Source: Tenebrio molitor
Taxonomy: Eukaryota > Arthropoda > Insecta > Coleoptera > Tenebrionidae
Length of the DNA stretch: 64,000 bases
Reading direction: 5' to 3'
Assembly (NCBI RefSeq): GCF_963966145.1
Contig: NC_091053.1
Span: 1,116,001-1,180,000 of the forward strand
Positions 1 to 11,987 of this stretch are shown here, piece by piece; the stretch's first letter is position 1, and each line of letters starts with the position of its first letter. The notes beneath the pieces were generated by a model. That model made no database searches, was not told where the DNA came from, and worked only from the letters and a program-made list of their open reading frames with translations. Both the position numbers and the translations under genes were made by a program.

Positions 1-1554
1 TGTACAATATAAAATTCTTCAGGATTTAGTGATTGGCTCGAAAGTGTATTGTAAATAACAGAATGATCACATAATTTGACATTTTCTTGTTTTAAATGAA
101 TTATGCAAGAACAGAGCCGCCCTCTAAACACATTATGTTGTCGAAAGCAGATGTTACGTTGCCCGAAACATTATTGTGTCGAACTGAATGCAACAGAGTT
201 TGGGTTTCTTCCAAAACGTACACTTCTCCAAACAAAACACAATCGATTGGTACTCTGTCAGATGTAATTTTTTGGTGAAGCGACTTGTGTGCTTTCGAGA
301 AGCTCATTATGATCGAGCAAACTCCAATTTCTGCCGGCAAATTTCGTCGGCCAGACTAAGTGAGCGGTAAATTGGTTGGTAAATTCTCATTAAATATGGT
401 TTCGCATTAATATTATGCAAGCTGCAGGTGGCTGCCACAATCTCCGTGGAGCAGCCGCCCATTTGCCGAGGGATAGAAGCAGATGTGCATCCGCGATAAA
501 TAATTCATCACGAAATTAGTTGAAGTAATGGCGGAATACTTTGTGGTAATTTAGCGGTCTCCATTATGGAAAATCGATTTGACATGCACCAATTCCACCA
601 CCTTTTCTCGCTTAGTTGCGCGTCGAACGTTCCCTTTTTTCCGTTGTTTGTCTAAATAGTCTGCAAGTGTCAGATCGATTTCCTCGTAGATCAAAAATAT
701 GAAGGAAGCCTCTGGTATCGTTCAGGCTTCGGAGGACGAGGTAATCTCGTTTCCAATTTGTCGACGGACGTTCGAAAATAATTCATTTGTCCTGCGGCGG
801 ATGGTTCGGAAACAATACAAAATAACTTGTCGCGAAATTAATTAACGTTGTCGGTGGTACGTTTTTTCCGTTTTTTCGCGTACCAGGTTTGACGTTTTAA
901 TTAGCACGGGATAAATGTCGCCGCCGAAAAGAGGGAGAAAAACCGGCGATTTATCATTACCACCGTTCAATTATCGTCCTTAAGGACGTCCATTACCGCC
1001 CGGGGCATTATGTCGACGGTGCTATTGTGCCGTGTACGACGGAAGCAAGACGAACAAGTATCTTTTTATGAAAGGCGATAAAGCGAAACGGAGTTTGACG
1101 CAAAATCGATGTTCGAGGGACGGTTACCCCACACTTTCCCGCTAAACATTAACATTAATGCCTGATCGCGTTGTCGATTTTAATTACGTTCCCGTATATA
1201 TTTCAATTAAGGATGATTGTCTGGAGTTTGCAGATTAAGACGGGACACGCACTTTACGAGGACTTAAAAGGGCCCCGCGTTTAGAACTTACAAACAGCGC
1301 CGTTACGAACTTTTGCACTCGTTCGCAAAATTGACTCGGCCAATTTCTTGCAGAAATTAGGAAATTCAAATCATAAACGCAGTCGTAATCGTAACAACGT
1401 ACGCCAACTTCATAGAAATGTTTTTTTCGAATCCTCCCTATGGAGAACGACCTGTAAAGGCTTTCGTAGCCTTTGCAACCAGATGGAAAGGAGCCTAAGA
1501 TTCGTCTGGGTTCGGAAATCCTACTCCTACTATTGAGGGACTAGTTACCCGGTA
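1..1554. other. Gene-free stretch, no recognised feature
   Basis: Open frames here are short and overlap on both strands, with no recognisable domain and no convincing splice pattern. I see no tRNA, repeat or transposon end. It could be intron of the zinc-finger gene whose first exon I could not find, or intergenic DNA. Confidence 0.5.
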
Positions 1555-1735
1555 CTCGCCTATCTGTGATAGGCCCCCTATCTAGCCATTTACCCCTATT
1601 TACCCATATCAAGGTATATGGTGTGGACAAACTCCGAAAAAAACCTCTACATCTGAGCAGGCACCCCTGGGATTCGAACCCAGCACCTTTAGAACGCAAA
1701 GTGGCGCTCTACGCGCTGGACCACAGTACGCGATG
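1555..1735 (-). mobile_element. tRNA-derived SINE, copy 1
   Basis: Read on the minus strand, the segment begins with a tRNA-like head containing the pol III box B sequence GGGTTCGAATCCC (about 1668-1682). A body then follows with the same landmarks as three other copies: an A-rich stretch, a 'CCCATATC'-type block and a short 3' tail. Box A is only approximate. This copy has the most diverged head (GCGCTCTACGCGCTGG on the plus strand instead of GCGCGCTAAGCGCTTGG). It is a retroposon relic with no coding capacity. Confidence 0.7.
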
Positions 1736-2606
1736 ACGATTGTATTTCTTGTATGGGCACTATTTAAATACATATTACTAATAGATGGCGCCGCAGTACT
1801 CCAGTACTCCAATTGCATTATAGAACAGGGACAGAAACATTCAAGTGTCACATTTAAGCCTCTCCAGGTTTCTAAAATAGAGACACTAACAAGTCGTTTT
1901 AAAAGAAATAAACGAATTATATGTGACATTTCAAAAACACTCGAGTAAATTGTCTCCATATTCAGTAATTTCTATACTTTCTTAAATGCGGGTCGAGTGA
2001 ATAAAAGCTGAAGTCCTTCTCTGTTTTACTCTGTAATTCTGAAAGTCACCGTTACAGTAGCTTATTTATTATTCATTGGGAAGCGCTAAACGAGAGCGCT
2101 TTTTGTAAATTGTTAACGATTTTATTCTGTACTTATTGCTGATCTTAATACTCCATTCACAATTAGAGGGGAGAACATTCAAAACGTTTTAAAGGCGATA
2201 ATTCCTGTTTGCAAAATAGGAGACGAACAGAGGTCCCAATTTATATTTAAATTTCTCTACTAATTTAATTCTCGTTAATACTCAACAGTTTTCTATTAAA
2301 AAACAGCTTATTTTGTCAGGATATGAAGTGGGAATAGAGCAAACTAAAGCAAGCAGTGTATATTGATTAAATAACGTTGTAGCAATCAAACAATCAATTA
2401 ATCAAACAGTGAATAATCAATTGATCAAACAAAATATTTTAATCAATTTATGAAATTGAAATATTTAACCGATCGACTAAACAAACGAAGGCTGGCTTAT
2501 TTTGGACAGGAATTTAACAAGAATACATTTATGGTGTGATAAGAATATTTTTTCAAAATTTTGAAAATATCATTTAATCTGGAAAAGAATCTAGGACGGG
2601 TCTTTG

Positions 2607-2813
2607 ATGGTGGTAAGTACCGAGGGTGGGAAGAAATATGGACTTGGTACTCTCCTATCTATGATATGGGTCTTATTTGCCCATATCAAGATGTACGGCG
2701 TGGGAAAACTCTCAAAAAAAGCCACACCTGGGTCAATGCTTCTCCGGGATTCGAACCCAGCACCTGGCAAATGCGAAGTGGCGCGCCACGCGCTTGGCCA
2801 CAGTGCTCCAGCT
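2607..2813 (-). mobile_element. tRNA-derived SINE, copy 2
   Basis: On the minus strand the head starts near 2813 with GAGCACTGTGGCCAAGCGCG, followed by a box B match GGGTTCGAATCCC near 2747-2760. The body runs through a poly-A/T stretch and the block CATATC...GATATGG. It closely matches the copies at 4.3 and 6.0 kb. Short open frames across it are by-products of the repeat. Confidence 0.75.
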
Positions 2814-4261
2814 ACGTAAACTACTTCGGGGCGTTTTTATCCTAGTTCTGAAAATAATGTACAATTCTTCAGGATTCAGAGATCACTAGATCAGGTTTGT
2901 TAGTTCTAAATAGAGACATTTATGCTGTAATAAGAATATTTTTTCAAAATATTGAAAACATCACACATCTGCGCTAAATTTCCATTTTTTAAATATCTGA
3001 AGGCACCACCTACCTCGTTCCCCAACTGTATCTTTTTGCATTTCATAAATAACAAGACGTCGATCAAGAACCGCACCGCATTTTTTTATTGAATGAAGCT
3101 AAATTTAATACACACGGAAACCCTCACAATTATTAATAAACAGCAATTTTTCCGATATCTCCCGCAAATTGTTTCGTAATCGAATTTCCACCGACACAAA
3201 TATCTAGAGAATTTTCCTGTGCCTCGTCCTATTACAGGATAATGCGGTAATATAGCGTGACTGGCGACTTCCATTCGCGATTAGTTTGAGATAATTCAAT
3301 GCAAAGACTTTTGCAGGAACATGGCGGGCCGTATCGACCCTGCGGGATCCTCCGACTTTATAAATCTCGCCTGTGAAGTAAATTTAATTTATCGAATATC
3401 TGTTGCGAGATGTGCCGAAAGGGAATCTGAAATTTTTCAATTAAAATATCGCGGCTGGCGGTTTTCTCGCCTTTGTGGGAGGAAGCGAAAGTGTTTCTAA
3501 GGAATCTCAGGTGGGAAGTCGCAAAAATGGGGAATCGTTTCGAAGGGGGAGTTTTAGAGTGAATAGCTTGCATTAACAATTCTAGAGGCGTCGTTTTGTT
3601 AACATGATCTTACTAGGGGAACATTCTCTTTGCTGGAACGCATTACTTTATCCAAATGTACGCCCAAGTTGTCAAGCAACTAATCAATCATCTTTAGCCG
3701 TGACACTTTACGTCATGATATATTACGCGGTGCGGCAAACGTTCCTCATTCAATTCGACTTGTCCCGTTTCAAATTCACCAATTTAAGGCCGATGTGACT
3801 TTACCAGAACCAGACAAGAGCCTGATTCACACAGCTCATCTACCGCGCGCTATAGTGAGCTCGCCTCGCTGATTTCATCAAATAAAACTACAACGGCTTC
3901 ACAATTGTGATAATTTTTTAACGATAATGGAATTGACCTGTCACGTGCACTTGTTTCAATTTGTACCAATCGTTAGTTTCGATATTTTTTTGTTGTTTAG
4001 ATTTTCTCAAAAGCCGTGTTCATCTGTGCATGAAACGCATTTCCATTCGAATTAATTTACAATAAATTTGCGTTATTTGCATGCGTGGACAATCTATTAT
4101 ACCCGATGGCAGGTATTGGAAATATTCCTATTAGTATTATTATAAAAGGGGGCACGGCATCAAGGCCGAAGTTGTTATTACGAGTGTAAGTAATCATAAT
4201 GAGCCATGAATTATTGGAATCACAACGGAACGTTTCCCTGGAGACCGCCCATCCACAAATT

Positions 4262-4484
4262 AACCCCTCACCGAGGGTACCGGTGAGGATGGGTGCGGAA
4301 GGGTAGGTGGTGGTACTGAGGGGTGTATATTGACCATATCTGTGATATGACACTTGATATCAAGATGATGATGTGGGAAAACCCCTGAAAAAAATCTCGC
4401 ACCATGTCAGCCGGCCCTGGGATTCGAACCTGGCACCTCCTGAATGCAAAGCGGCGCGCTAAGCGCTTTGCCACGGTGCTCGGT
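4262..4484 (-). mobile_element. tRNA-derived SINE, copy 3
   Basis: The minus-strand head starts GAGCACCGTGGCAAAGCGCT, with box B GGTTCGAATCCC near 4420-4432. The tail includes a GT-rich segment that reads GGTGAGGATGGGTGCGGAAG on the plus strand, shared almost exactly with copy 4. This is one of the longest copies and shows the probable full extent of the element, a little over 200 bp. Confidence 0.75.
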
Positions 4485-5937
4485 CACTACTTTGTGAATT
4501 GTTTCCAAATTAAGCAAGCGACGAAGTGACAATTAAACGCTGAGGCCACCCATCCAAATATTGACTGCATCCAGCAATACTTAGTTTCTCTGATCGCATT
4601 ATATTAATAACTAAAATATTTTTTTACAAATAGGGGGCATCGAGACAGGGACCACACCTCTCCGGCCCCTTTTAATTTAGTCTGAAGCGGAGCCGCCCTT
4701 GCTGTTGCACTTTTATCGATTAATAAACCTTGTTATGAAGATTTTTATGGAGTCGCGTGCCCGTTTCCCATCCCGTCATGTCGTCTAGCGTTCAGTTATT
4801 GGTTTTGAAGGTTCCACGCGAGCTTGCGGCGTCCTTTTCCCAACAATAAATCGTTCCTGGAAACTTTGACAATTAACCGAAACTTTAAACAGGCTGGGTG
4901 TGCGCGCACACTCAAAACTAAACAAATTAGCCCGTTGTACGTCTACATAATTCGCGTACACTTTGTTTCCAGTTTTATGGAAAGCGGAAAATCACATTAC
5001 GGAGTTTGCCAGATGAGGACTCGGGACATTATGGGAAAAGTTCTGGATGCAGTGTAACTGGATTGTGCGACTTTTCCCATACACGCGGAGCTTGTTTGTT
5101 TCCGACATCTGGACCACCGAGCTTGTTTCCACAGTAGATTTCCACTTGATCACCAGAATAAAATAAACGTTCGATCGCCGGCTTTGGGACTCTTAACTCG
5201 GTATTGTATTTCGATTTTCCTCGTCCTTCCGCGCTCACGAAGACATTAAGCCAGTCCGGAGACAGCTTAAATCGACGAAGGTGTCTCGAAAATAATGATT
5301 TATGCTAAGTTGGGTTTAGCAAAACCGCAGAGCGAAGGGGACCATTACGCGAACTCGGAGTAGACCAAAGTTTTTGAAATTCGCGGCGGTAAGGGTTACG
5401 TCTCGCGGAAGCGGCAACTGGTTTGGTTTGAGGGCGCTCATGTGAAATGGCGGAATGCTCTCGGTCCCAGGCTTGACAGTATCTCAAACGTAAACTTAAT
5501 ATTCCTTATGAGGTCTCCTACGCTAACAAGAGATACAAACGAGCTCGATTTCCTCTCTCTTGGGAAAATAACCGATGCGGGAGGGGAAATTTGATAGACT
5601 CGCTAAGAGTCAACTAGGAAGTCTATAAACCGACAAGATCGTTACGTGAAACCGTTCGAGTTTTGTCTGGGGAAGCTACCAGTGAAGTAAAGTAAAAGCT
5701 ACAAAAATGAGCAAGTTTTGTGTGGAGAGACTAACAAAAGTTTATTTTGAAGGAAATATTTAGATTAGATATAATCTACATTGAGAATTTTCGAGCAGCG
5801 AGGTTAAGCAGCGTCGGTGGCAGCCAATGAATTATTTGATAGAAACGGAAGGAAAGGATACATCTTTCATTACCCCCAAAGGGAGGGGCGGGCTTATGAG
5901 GCATTCCAGGGCCTTTTCAGCCACACTGACGGGAAGA

Positions 5938-6127
5938 TTCGGGATGGGTACGGTGAGGATGGGTGCGGAAGGGGGGTGGTAGGTACTGAAAGATTGATAC
6001 TTATTATCTTATCTATGATACGAGACCACGATATGATGAAAAAAACCCACACCTGATCCCGGGGTTAGAACCCGGGACCTCCCGAATGCAAAGTGGCGCG
6101 CTAGGCGCTTGGCCACAGTGCTCGGTT
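5938..6127 (-). mobile_element. tRNA-derived SINE, copy 4
   Basis: The minus-strand head GAGCACTGTGGCCAAGCGCC is followed by a box B region changed to GGGTTCTAACCC, so the internal promoter is probably damaged. The plus-strand segment GGTGAGGATGGGTGCGGAAG near 5953-5972 is shared with copy 3. Confidence 0.75.
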
Positions 6128-9100
6128 GATAGAAATGCCCGTGATGATACTAATGAAGATAAATCAGTCCAATTAAAAAAATGTTGTCCAAAAGACAGTT
6201 CATCACGAAATGAGTGGGTGCGTAGAAATGTTGTGATCACGTGTGCGTCCGCACGACCCCATCCAAATTACCAATCAGAAGTTTTAGATGAAATTTAAAT
6301 CCCGGTTCGAGTTGCCACCTCGGCTCCAGTTTCCGCACCAACTCCCAAACTGATTCGATTTTTAACCGGCGCCGACCATTTTCTTAACTGCTGCCAATTA
6401 GAGAACTTTGTACATTTATTATCCGGCAGGATTAACCGGCGAAACAATGACCCGGCAGGAAGCACGTGCCGAGCTATATTAACTCGGCGCCTCCGCCATT
6501 TTTCCAATTCGCAAATTGTCAACCGCTTTATTAAATGCCCGATTCCCGTGCATTAGCGTTATTACGTTTTCAAGCTCAAGGACTGCGGAGCCTGCGCCTG
6601 CAGATCAAAGGGAATAAATGCAAGATTGTCCAACAACGAGAATAGTTTGGAAAGTTTCCTGCGAGATATTATTTGGAACGTTGGAAATTTAGCAGGTTTC
6701 TGCGGATTTACGAGATGTAAAGATGATGGGTGGCACCAGCGCGACATCTTGACAAGTTGTTTATTGAAAATCAAACCGAAGAAGTCTGATTCGATTTGTC
6801 TTTTGTAAATCTCGTCCGGCCAACTGCTCTTGAATGTGATAGATAAAGTGTGTGTCACGTTTCCTCCAGATTGCTTCATCCGTCCTGTCGTAGATCGAGG
6901 GACAGACGTTTCAAGGAACAAGTGTCACATTAGCCGGACAGTGGACCGTTGAAGAGGACGCCATAATCGAAATCTTTCCAAGGACAGAATACAAAATGTC
7001 CAACGGGTATAAAGATTCTGATGGGGGGACTTGTTAACAGCTTTAAAGCGCAACGCAGTCCTGAATAATAATAAATAAGAAAGTTGAGGAATCTGTAATT
7101 AACTAATTAAAAAATAGAGTCTGGTTTTCCATGTATCTGTTTAAAAACTTTTAAAGGAGTTTTTTTTTGTTTTTTTTTTTTTAATTGATAATGTCTACTT
7201 TTCAATTTGGATGATATTTGCCTGATTTTCGCTAAACAAAAAGAAGCACAAAACAAAAGCAACGCTACAAAAGGAAGAACCAATTAGCGATAATTGTCAG
7301 CTGTCTTATTATTAACAGAAAATTTCAAAACAGTGTTTTTCGTTGTTAAATAAGACGACTCGCTTGTATTTTTTCGTCAAAGATGCTGAAATTTAATTAA
7401 AAATAATTATTAATTAGCAATTGTTAAAGTTTTTGCTTCATTCAAATAAATTTTATTTTAATTAAAAATTGGATGAAACAGTCGAAGCCTGTCCTTCAAC
7501 TTTCAAGTCACGGACTTCGTATACGTTGGATAGTTTTTGCATTTTCTTATTGGTTCTGTTTCCAAGATGGAACCGAATTCCAATAAAACTCTGAATCAAA
7601 ATAAGAAACTTTATGAACTCATTAAACAAACAACTTTATTAATTTCTGGAGGCGTACAGTGCAATTAATCACCTGGATTTGTAGGCAATACTTGAAGAAG
7701 AATAATGTTGAAACTTTTCTATCAGAGAAAATTTCATTTTCCAGTCATGTCTGTTCACTTCCAGCGAGTCGAGAGGTAGAAACATACAAAGCAATCGATG
7801 TGGTGCCCGTGTGGCGTGGCGTTAACTAGCACTCCTCGGAGGTAAATGCGTACCAGGCGGTGACGCTGTTGGCGGTTTTGGCGAATAATTATTTGTCCAA
7901 TTGACGTATCAGCACCATTCGCAGCGACACTTTTTTTTCGAGACTTTCCCGGTGCATCCACCCACAATTTTTCTTTACCGAAGCAAATATTTTTATTGTT
8001 TATTTTGCGTAATTATGTGTACACAATACAGTAGCACTAATTAAGCCTATTAGGCAACGTAACACCCCTAGAGAATTTTCCTAGACACTGATGTATTCCG
8101 TGCAAACGACCACTCCATTGTATTTTTTTCCCGGGAAATTCCGTCGCAATTAAAATTTTCGCTGCCCCCTCTCCTTATTAAGTTTTTATCCGCTCCTCCG
8201 GGACTTGCAGGTGCGGCACATCTCATAGTCGAATCGGTCCTTGGGGAAATTGCAAGTTTCGGTCTGCTCCATCGGTCAAATATTCCTAACGAAATGTTCC
8301 CTCTCGGAAAAGACTCGACTATTAGTAAAGGGTTTGAAGACGACGCGTGATCCCCGAGTCTGTGACGGAATACCAAAGCGGTCGTTAGAACGTGTTCTAA
8401 CATCACTTAGATGTTCCTGGCTTAGCAAACGTTGGTAATGGAGGCCAAGTGGGAGGGATTACAAACTTCATTAACTTTTCCCTTTTACATAATCCAGTTA
8501 ATGTAGCACACAGAGGCGTTTCTTATACGAAACCGAGTCGGGGGAAATACTTGGGGGGCAAAAACTTAATTTCGTTACTGACCATGTTTACGTCGAGATT
8601 TAGCGGCTGGCGCGGTCGTAAATTAGAAACCTGCAAAGACACCGACCGTTTTTTGTCGACGAAATGAGAGAGGGATGAAGGGTTTTCGTCTGGTGCTCAA
8701 AGAAAATCATTCCACTTTCTCTAAACTATATAATCTCGTTGTGTAAAATTGTAGACTGATTTGTAATAGCTAGTTACGCAACGAGTGCGATATGGTGATT
8801 ATTACGGAAGGGGTGTGAGGTCTGCACAACGAGGCCTCGACAGTATATCTAATCAGATTGGTGTCAACGTCATTGTGCATCTTTTCAATATCAATGCACG
8901 TAGGGTTGAATCGATGACAGCGTCCGGGTCGCACGACCCGCCCCTGATTTTATTACCGCGTTAAGCGATTAATGGAAAATCAATGGATAATTAGAAAGGG
9001 GATCGTTTGTCTTGCTCTGTCGTCTAATTTGACGTTTAGTAGGCAACTCAACACCGATTTCATCAATCATTTCGATTCGGAAAGTTTCACATGGACGCCG

Positions 9101-9895
9101 CGTGACGCAATAAACGCTTAAAGGACCAACGGTTGGCTCGTAAAAAGCGACCAAGTGATTTTTTTAATGAAACCAGAATCCGCTGTTATTATTTTGGGGC
9201 ACCAACAAAATCGACAATCGATAACACAAACAGAGCGAAAGAGCGATACCTTGGGGGTCAATGGTAATAGTCGCTATATCGCACTCGTTGTGTAAACAAC
9301 TATTTTACTTGTTCGTTTTAATTAAACAGAGAACTTTTTTCTTTGCATTGGAGCAGATGTGACTGGTTCTCTCCACAAAAGCGTTCGATCAAGAATGAAG
9401 TGTTTACCACCCTCCACCTTGATTCTATATAGATCTCATAAACATTACATTATGCATGAGAAATTTAATCTCGCCTTCCTCCATTTATAAAATCAACCCT
9501 CGGTAAACAGCGATTCGATTTGGCCCATATGTGCGTGTTTATCTGGTCGAAGGACGGCAATCGTCGTCGGTAAAGTAGAGTTCGTTAGGTGAATGGCGAC
9601 CCTTCGATTCTCAAATCTGAATTTCATCCCTCACGCGCGCACCCTCTCCTTTGTTCGACTTTTTGGTGGAGCAGTAAATAAAACGAAACGACTATCGAAT
9701 TGTTTAAAGGTGAAGTCGACTCGGAGAAGTTGGAAAAGTCGCGAATCAAAAGTTACAACTTCAATCAGACACGTTCCTGGGGCGAACTCCACGAGTGTCC
9801 TCTTCAATCAAACACCAATCAAACAAATAAAGTTTGCGGCTGGGCAGCGGGAGCGAAGGCTTAAGAGTCGGATGGGTTTATTAGGCTCGAGCAGA
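6128..9895. other. Gene-free stretch with one dispersed 20-bp motif
   Basis: I find no supportable exon here. Open frames are short and lack domains. The only notable item is the GC-rich motif GGTGCCCGTGTGGCGTGGCG at 7802-7821, which recurs at three other sites in the window. There is a T-rich run near 7167-7185. Confidence 0.5.
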
Positions 9896-11987
9896 CAGAC
9901 AGTAATAAAAAATGTACCAGTTTTTAGGGGCTGCAGTTACTTAGAAAAGAAGCGAAAATGGACCTATTATTATTATTTCAATAGTGAAATAAATTTCTGA
10001 AGTTTTGTCCTCGTATACGCTATACAGAGGACATTTTAATAACTTTTAGAATTTTTGTATGTTTGTATGTTTCCAGTTAACTCAAAAACTAATTGATCGA
10101 TTTTCTTGAAACAAATTTTATTGGAAGAAGAAAATTGCTGGTTCCGTTCTGCACTTTATTTCAATACGATGTGACGTCCAGGAGCTGCGCTATAAATTTT
10201 TATAGACGTCAAGTCCGGAGACTGCATCCAAATATTGACCCCACCCAATATTGCTTAATTTCTCTGACCGCATAACAATTAAAATATTGTTTTTCCAAAA
10301 TGGGGGGCACGGCATCGAGGCCGGATGCTATCTATCATTTCGAATGAATTAGTGGTGTTGTTGTTGGAATTTTTCGACGACAGTAAGGATCAATAAGTAG
10401 CCGAAGGAATTGTGTCATTACAGACAGGAATAAAAAATTTACCAGTTTGTCTTGGGGGTGCAGTTTCTTAGAAAAGAAGCGAAAATGTACCTATTATTAT
10501 TATTCCAATAGTGAAATAAATTTCTGAAGTTTTGTCGTCTTATACGCGATACAGAAGACATTTTAACAACTTTTAGAATTTTTGTGTGTTTGTTTGTACG
10601 CACTTAACTCAAAAACTAATTGATCGATTTTCTTGAAATAAGTTTTATTAGACGAAGAACATTGCTGGTTGGGTTTTGCACTTTATTTCAATACGATCTG
10701 ACGTCAAGGAGCTGCGCTATACATTTTTATAGACGTCAAGTCCGGAGACTGCATCCAAATATTAACCCCACCCAATATTGCTTAATTTCTCTGACCGCAT
10801 AACAATTAAAATATTGTTTTTCCAAAATGGGGGGCACGGCATCGAGGCCGGATGCTATCTATCATTTCGAATGAATTAGTGGTGTTGTTGTTGGAATTTT
10901 TCGACGACAGTAAGGATCACTAAGTAGCCAAAGGAATTGTGTCATTACAGACAGGAATAAAAAATTTACCAGTTTGTCTTGGGGGTGCAGTTTCTTAGAA
11001 AAGAAGCGAAAATGTACCTATTATTATTATTTCAATAGTGAAATAAATTTCTGAAGTTTTGTCGTCTTATACGCGATACAGAAGACATTTTAACAACTTT
11101 TAGAATTTTTGTGTGTTTGTTTGTACGCACTTAACTCAAAAACTAATTGATCGATTTTCTTGAAATAAGTTTTATTAGACGAAGAACATTGCTGGTTGGG
11201 TTTTGCACTTTATTTCAATACGATCTGACGTGAAGGAGCTGCGCTATACATTTTTATAGACGTCAAGTCCGGAGACTGCATCCAAATATTAACCCCGCCC
11301 AATATTTCTTAATTCCTGTGACCGCATAATAATTAAAATATTATTTTTCCAAATGGGGGCACGGCATCGAGGCCGGATGCTATCTATCATTTCGAATGAA
11401 TTGGTGTTGTTGTTGTTGGAATTTTTCGACGACAGTAAGGATCAATAAGTAACCGAAGGAATTGTGTTATTACAGACAGGAATAAAAAATTTACCAGTTT
11501 TTTTTTTGGGGTGCAGTTTCTTAGAAAAGAAGCGAAAATGTACCTATTATTATTATTTCAATAGTGAAATCAATTTCTGAAGTTTTGTCATCTTATGCGC
11601 TATACAGAAGACATTTTAGCAACTTTTAGAATTTTTGTGTGTCTGTTTGTACGCACTTAACTCAAAAACTAATTGATCGATTTTCTTGAAACAAGTTTTA
11701 TTAGAAGAAGAACATTTCTGGTTGTGTTCTGCACTTTATTTCAATATGATGTGACGTCCAGGAGCTGCGCTATAAATTTCTATAGACGTCAAGTCCGGAG
11801 ACTGCATCCAAATATTAACCCCACCCAATATTGCTTAATTTCTCAGACCGCATAATAATTAAAATATTGTTTTCCAAATGGGGGCACGGCATCGAGGCCG
11901 GATGCTATCTATCATTTCGAATGAATTGGTGTTGTTGTTGGTGGAATTTTTCGACGACAGTAAGGATCAATAAGTAGCCGAAGGAAT
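9896..11987 (+). repeat. Tandem array, four units of about 527 bp
   Basis: Four direct repeats start near 9896, 10421, 10948 and 11473 with the phrase CAGACAGgAATAAAAAAT and end at about 11987. Each unit carries in order an ATTATTATT tract, the phrase ACTCAAAAACTAATTGATCG, the sequence TCCAAATATT(g/a)ACCCC, and GGGGCACGGCATCGAGGCCG. Units 2 and 3 are the most alike and unit 1 the most diverged. Similar single fragments lie near 4151-4169, 4548-4640 and, inverted, 40145-40166, so the unit derives from a dispersed element. A 60-codon open frame recurs in three of the four units but is explained by repeat conservation. Confidence 0.9.

Noticed and set aside
1655..6127. Possible genuine tRNA genes
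   Set aside because: Heads carry box B but the cloverleaf is poor, and each is fused to the same SINE body.
10093..11855. Recurrent 60-codon open frame in three of the four tandem units
   Set aside because: It is conserved only because the repeat is conserved; it has no domain, no codon bias and no promoter.
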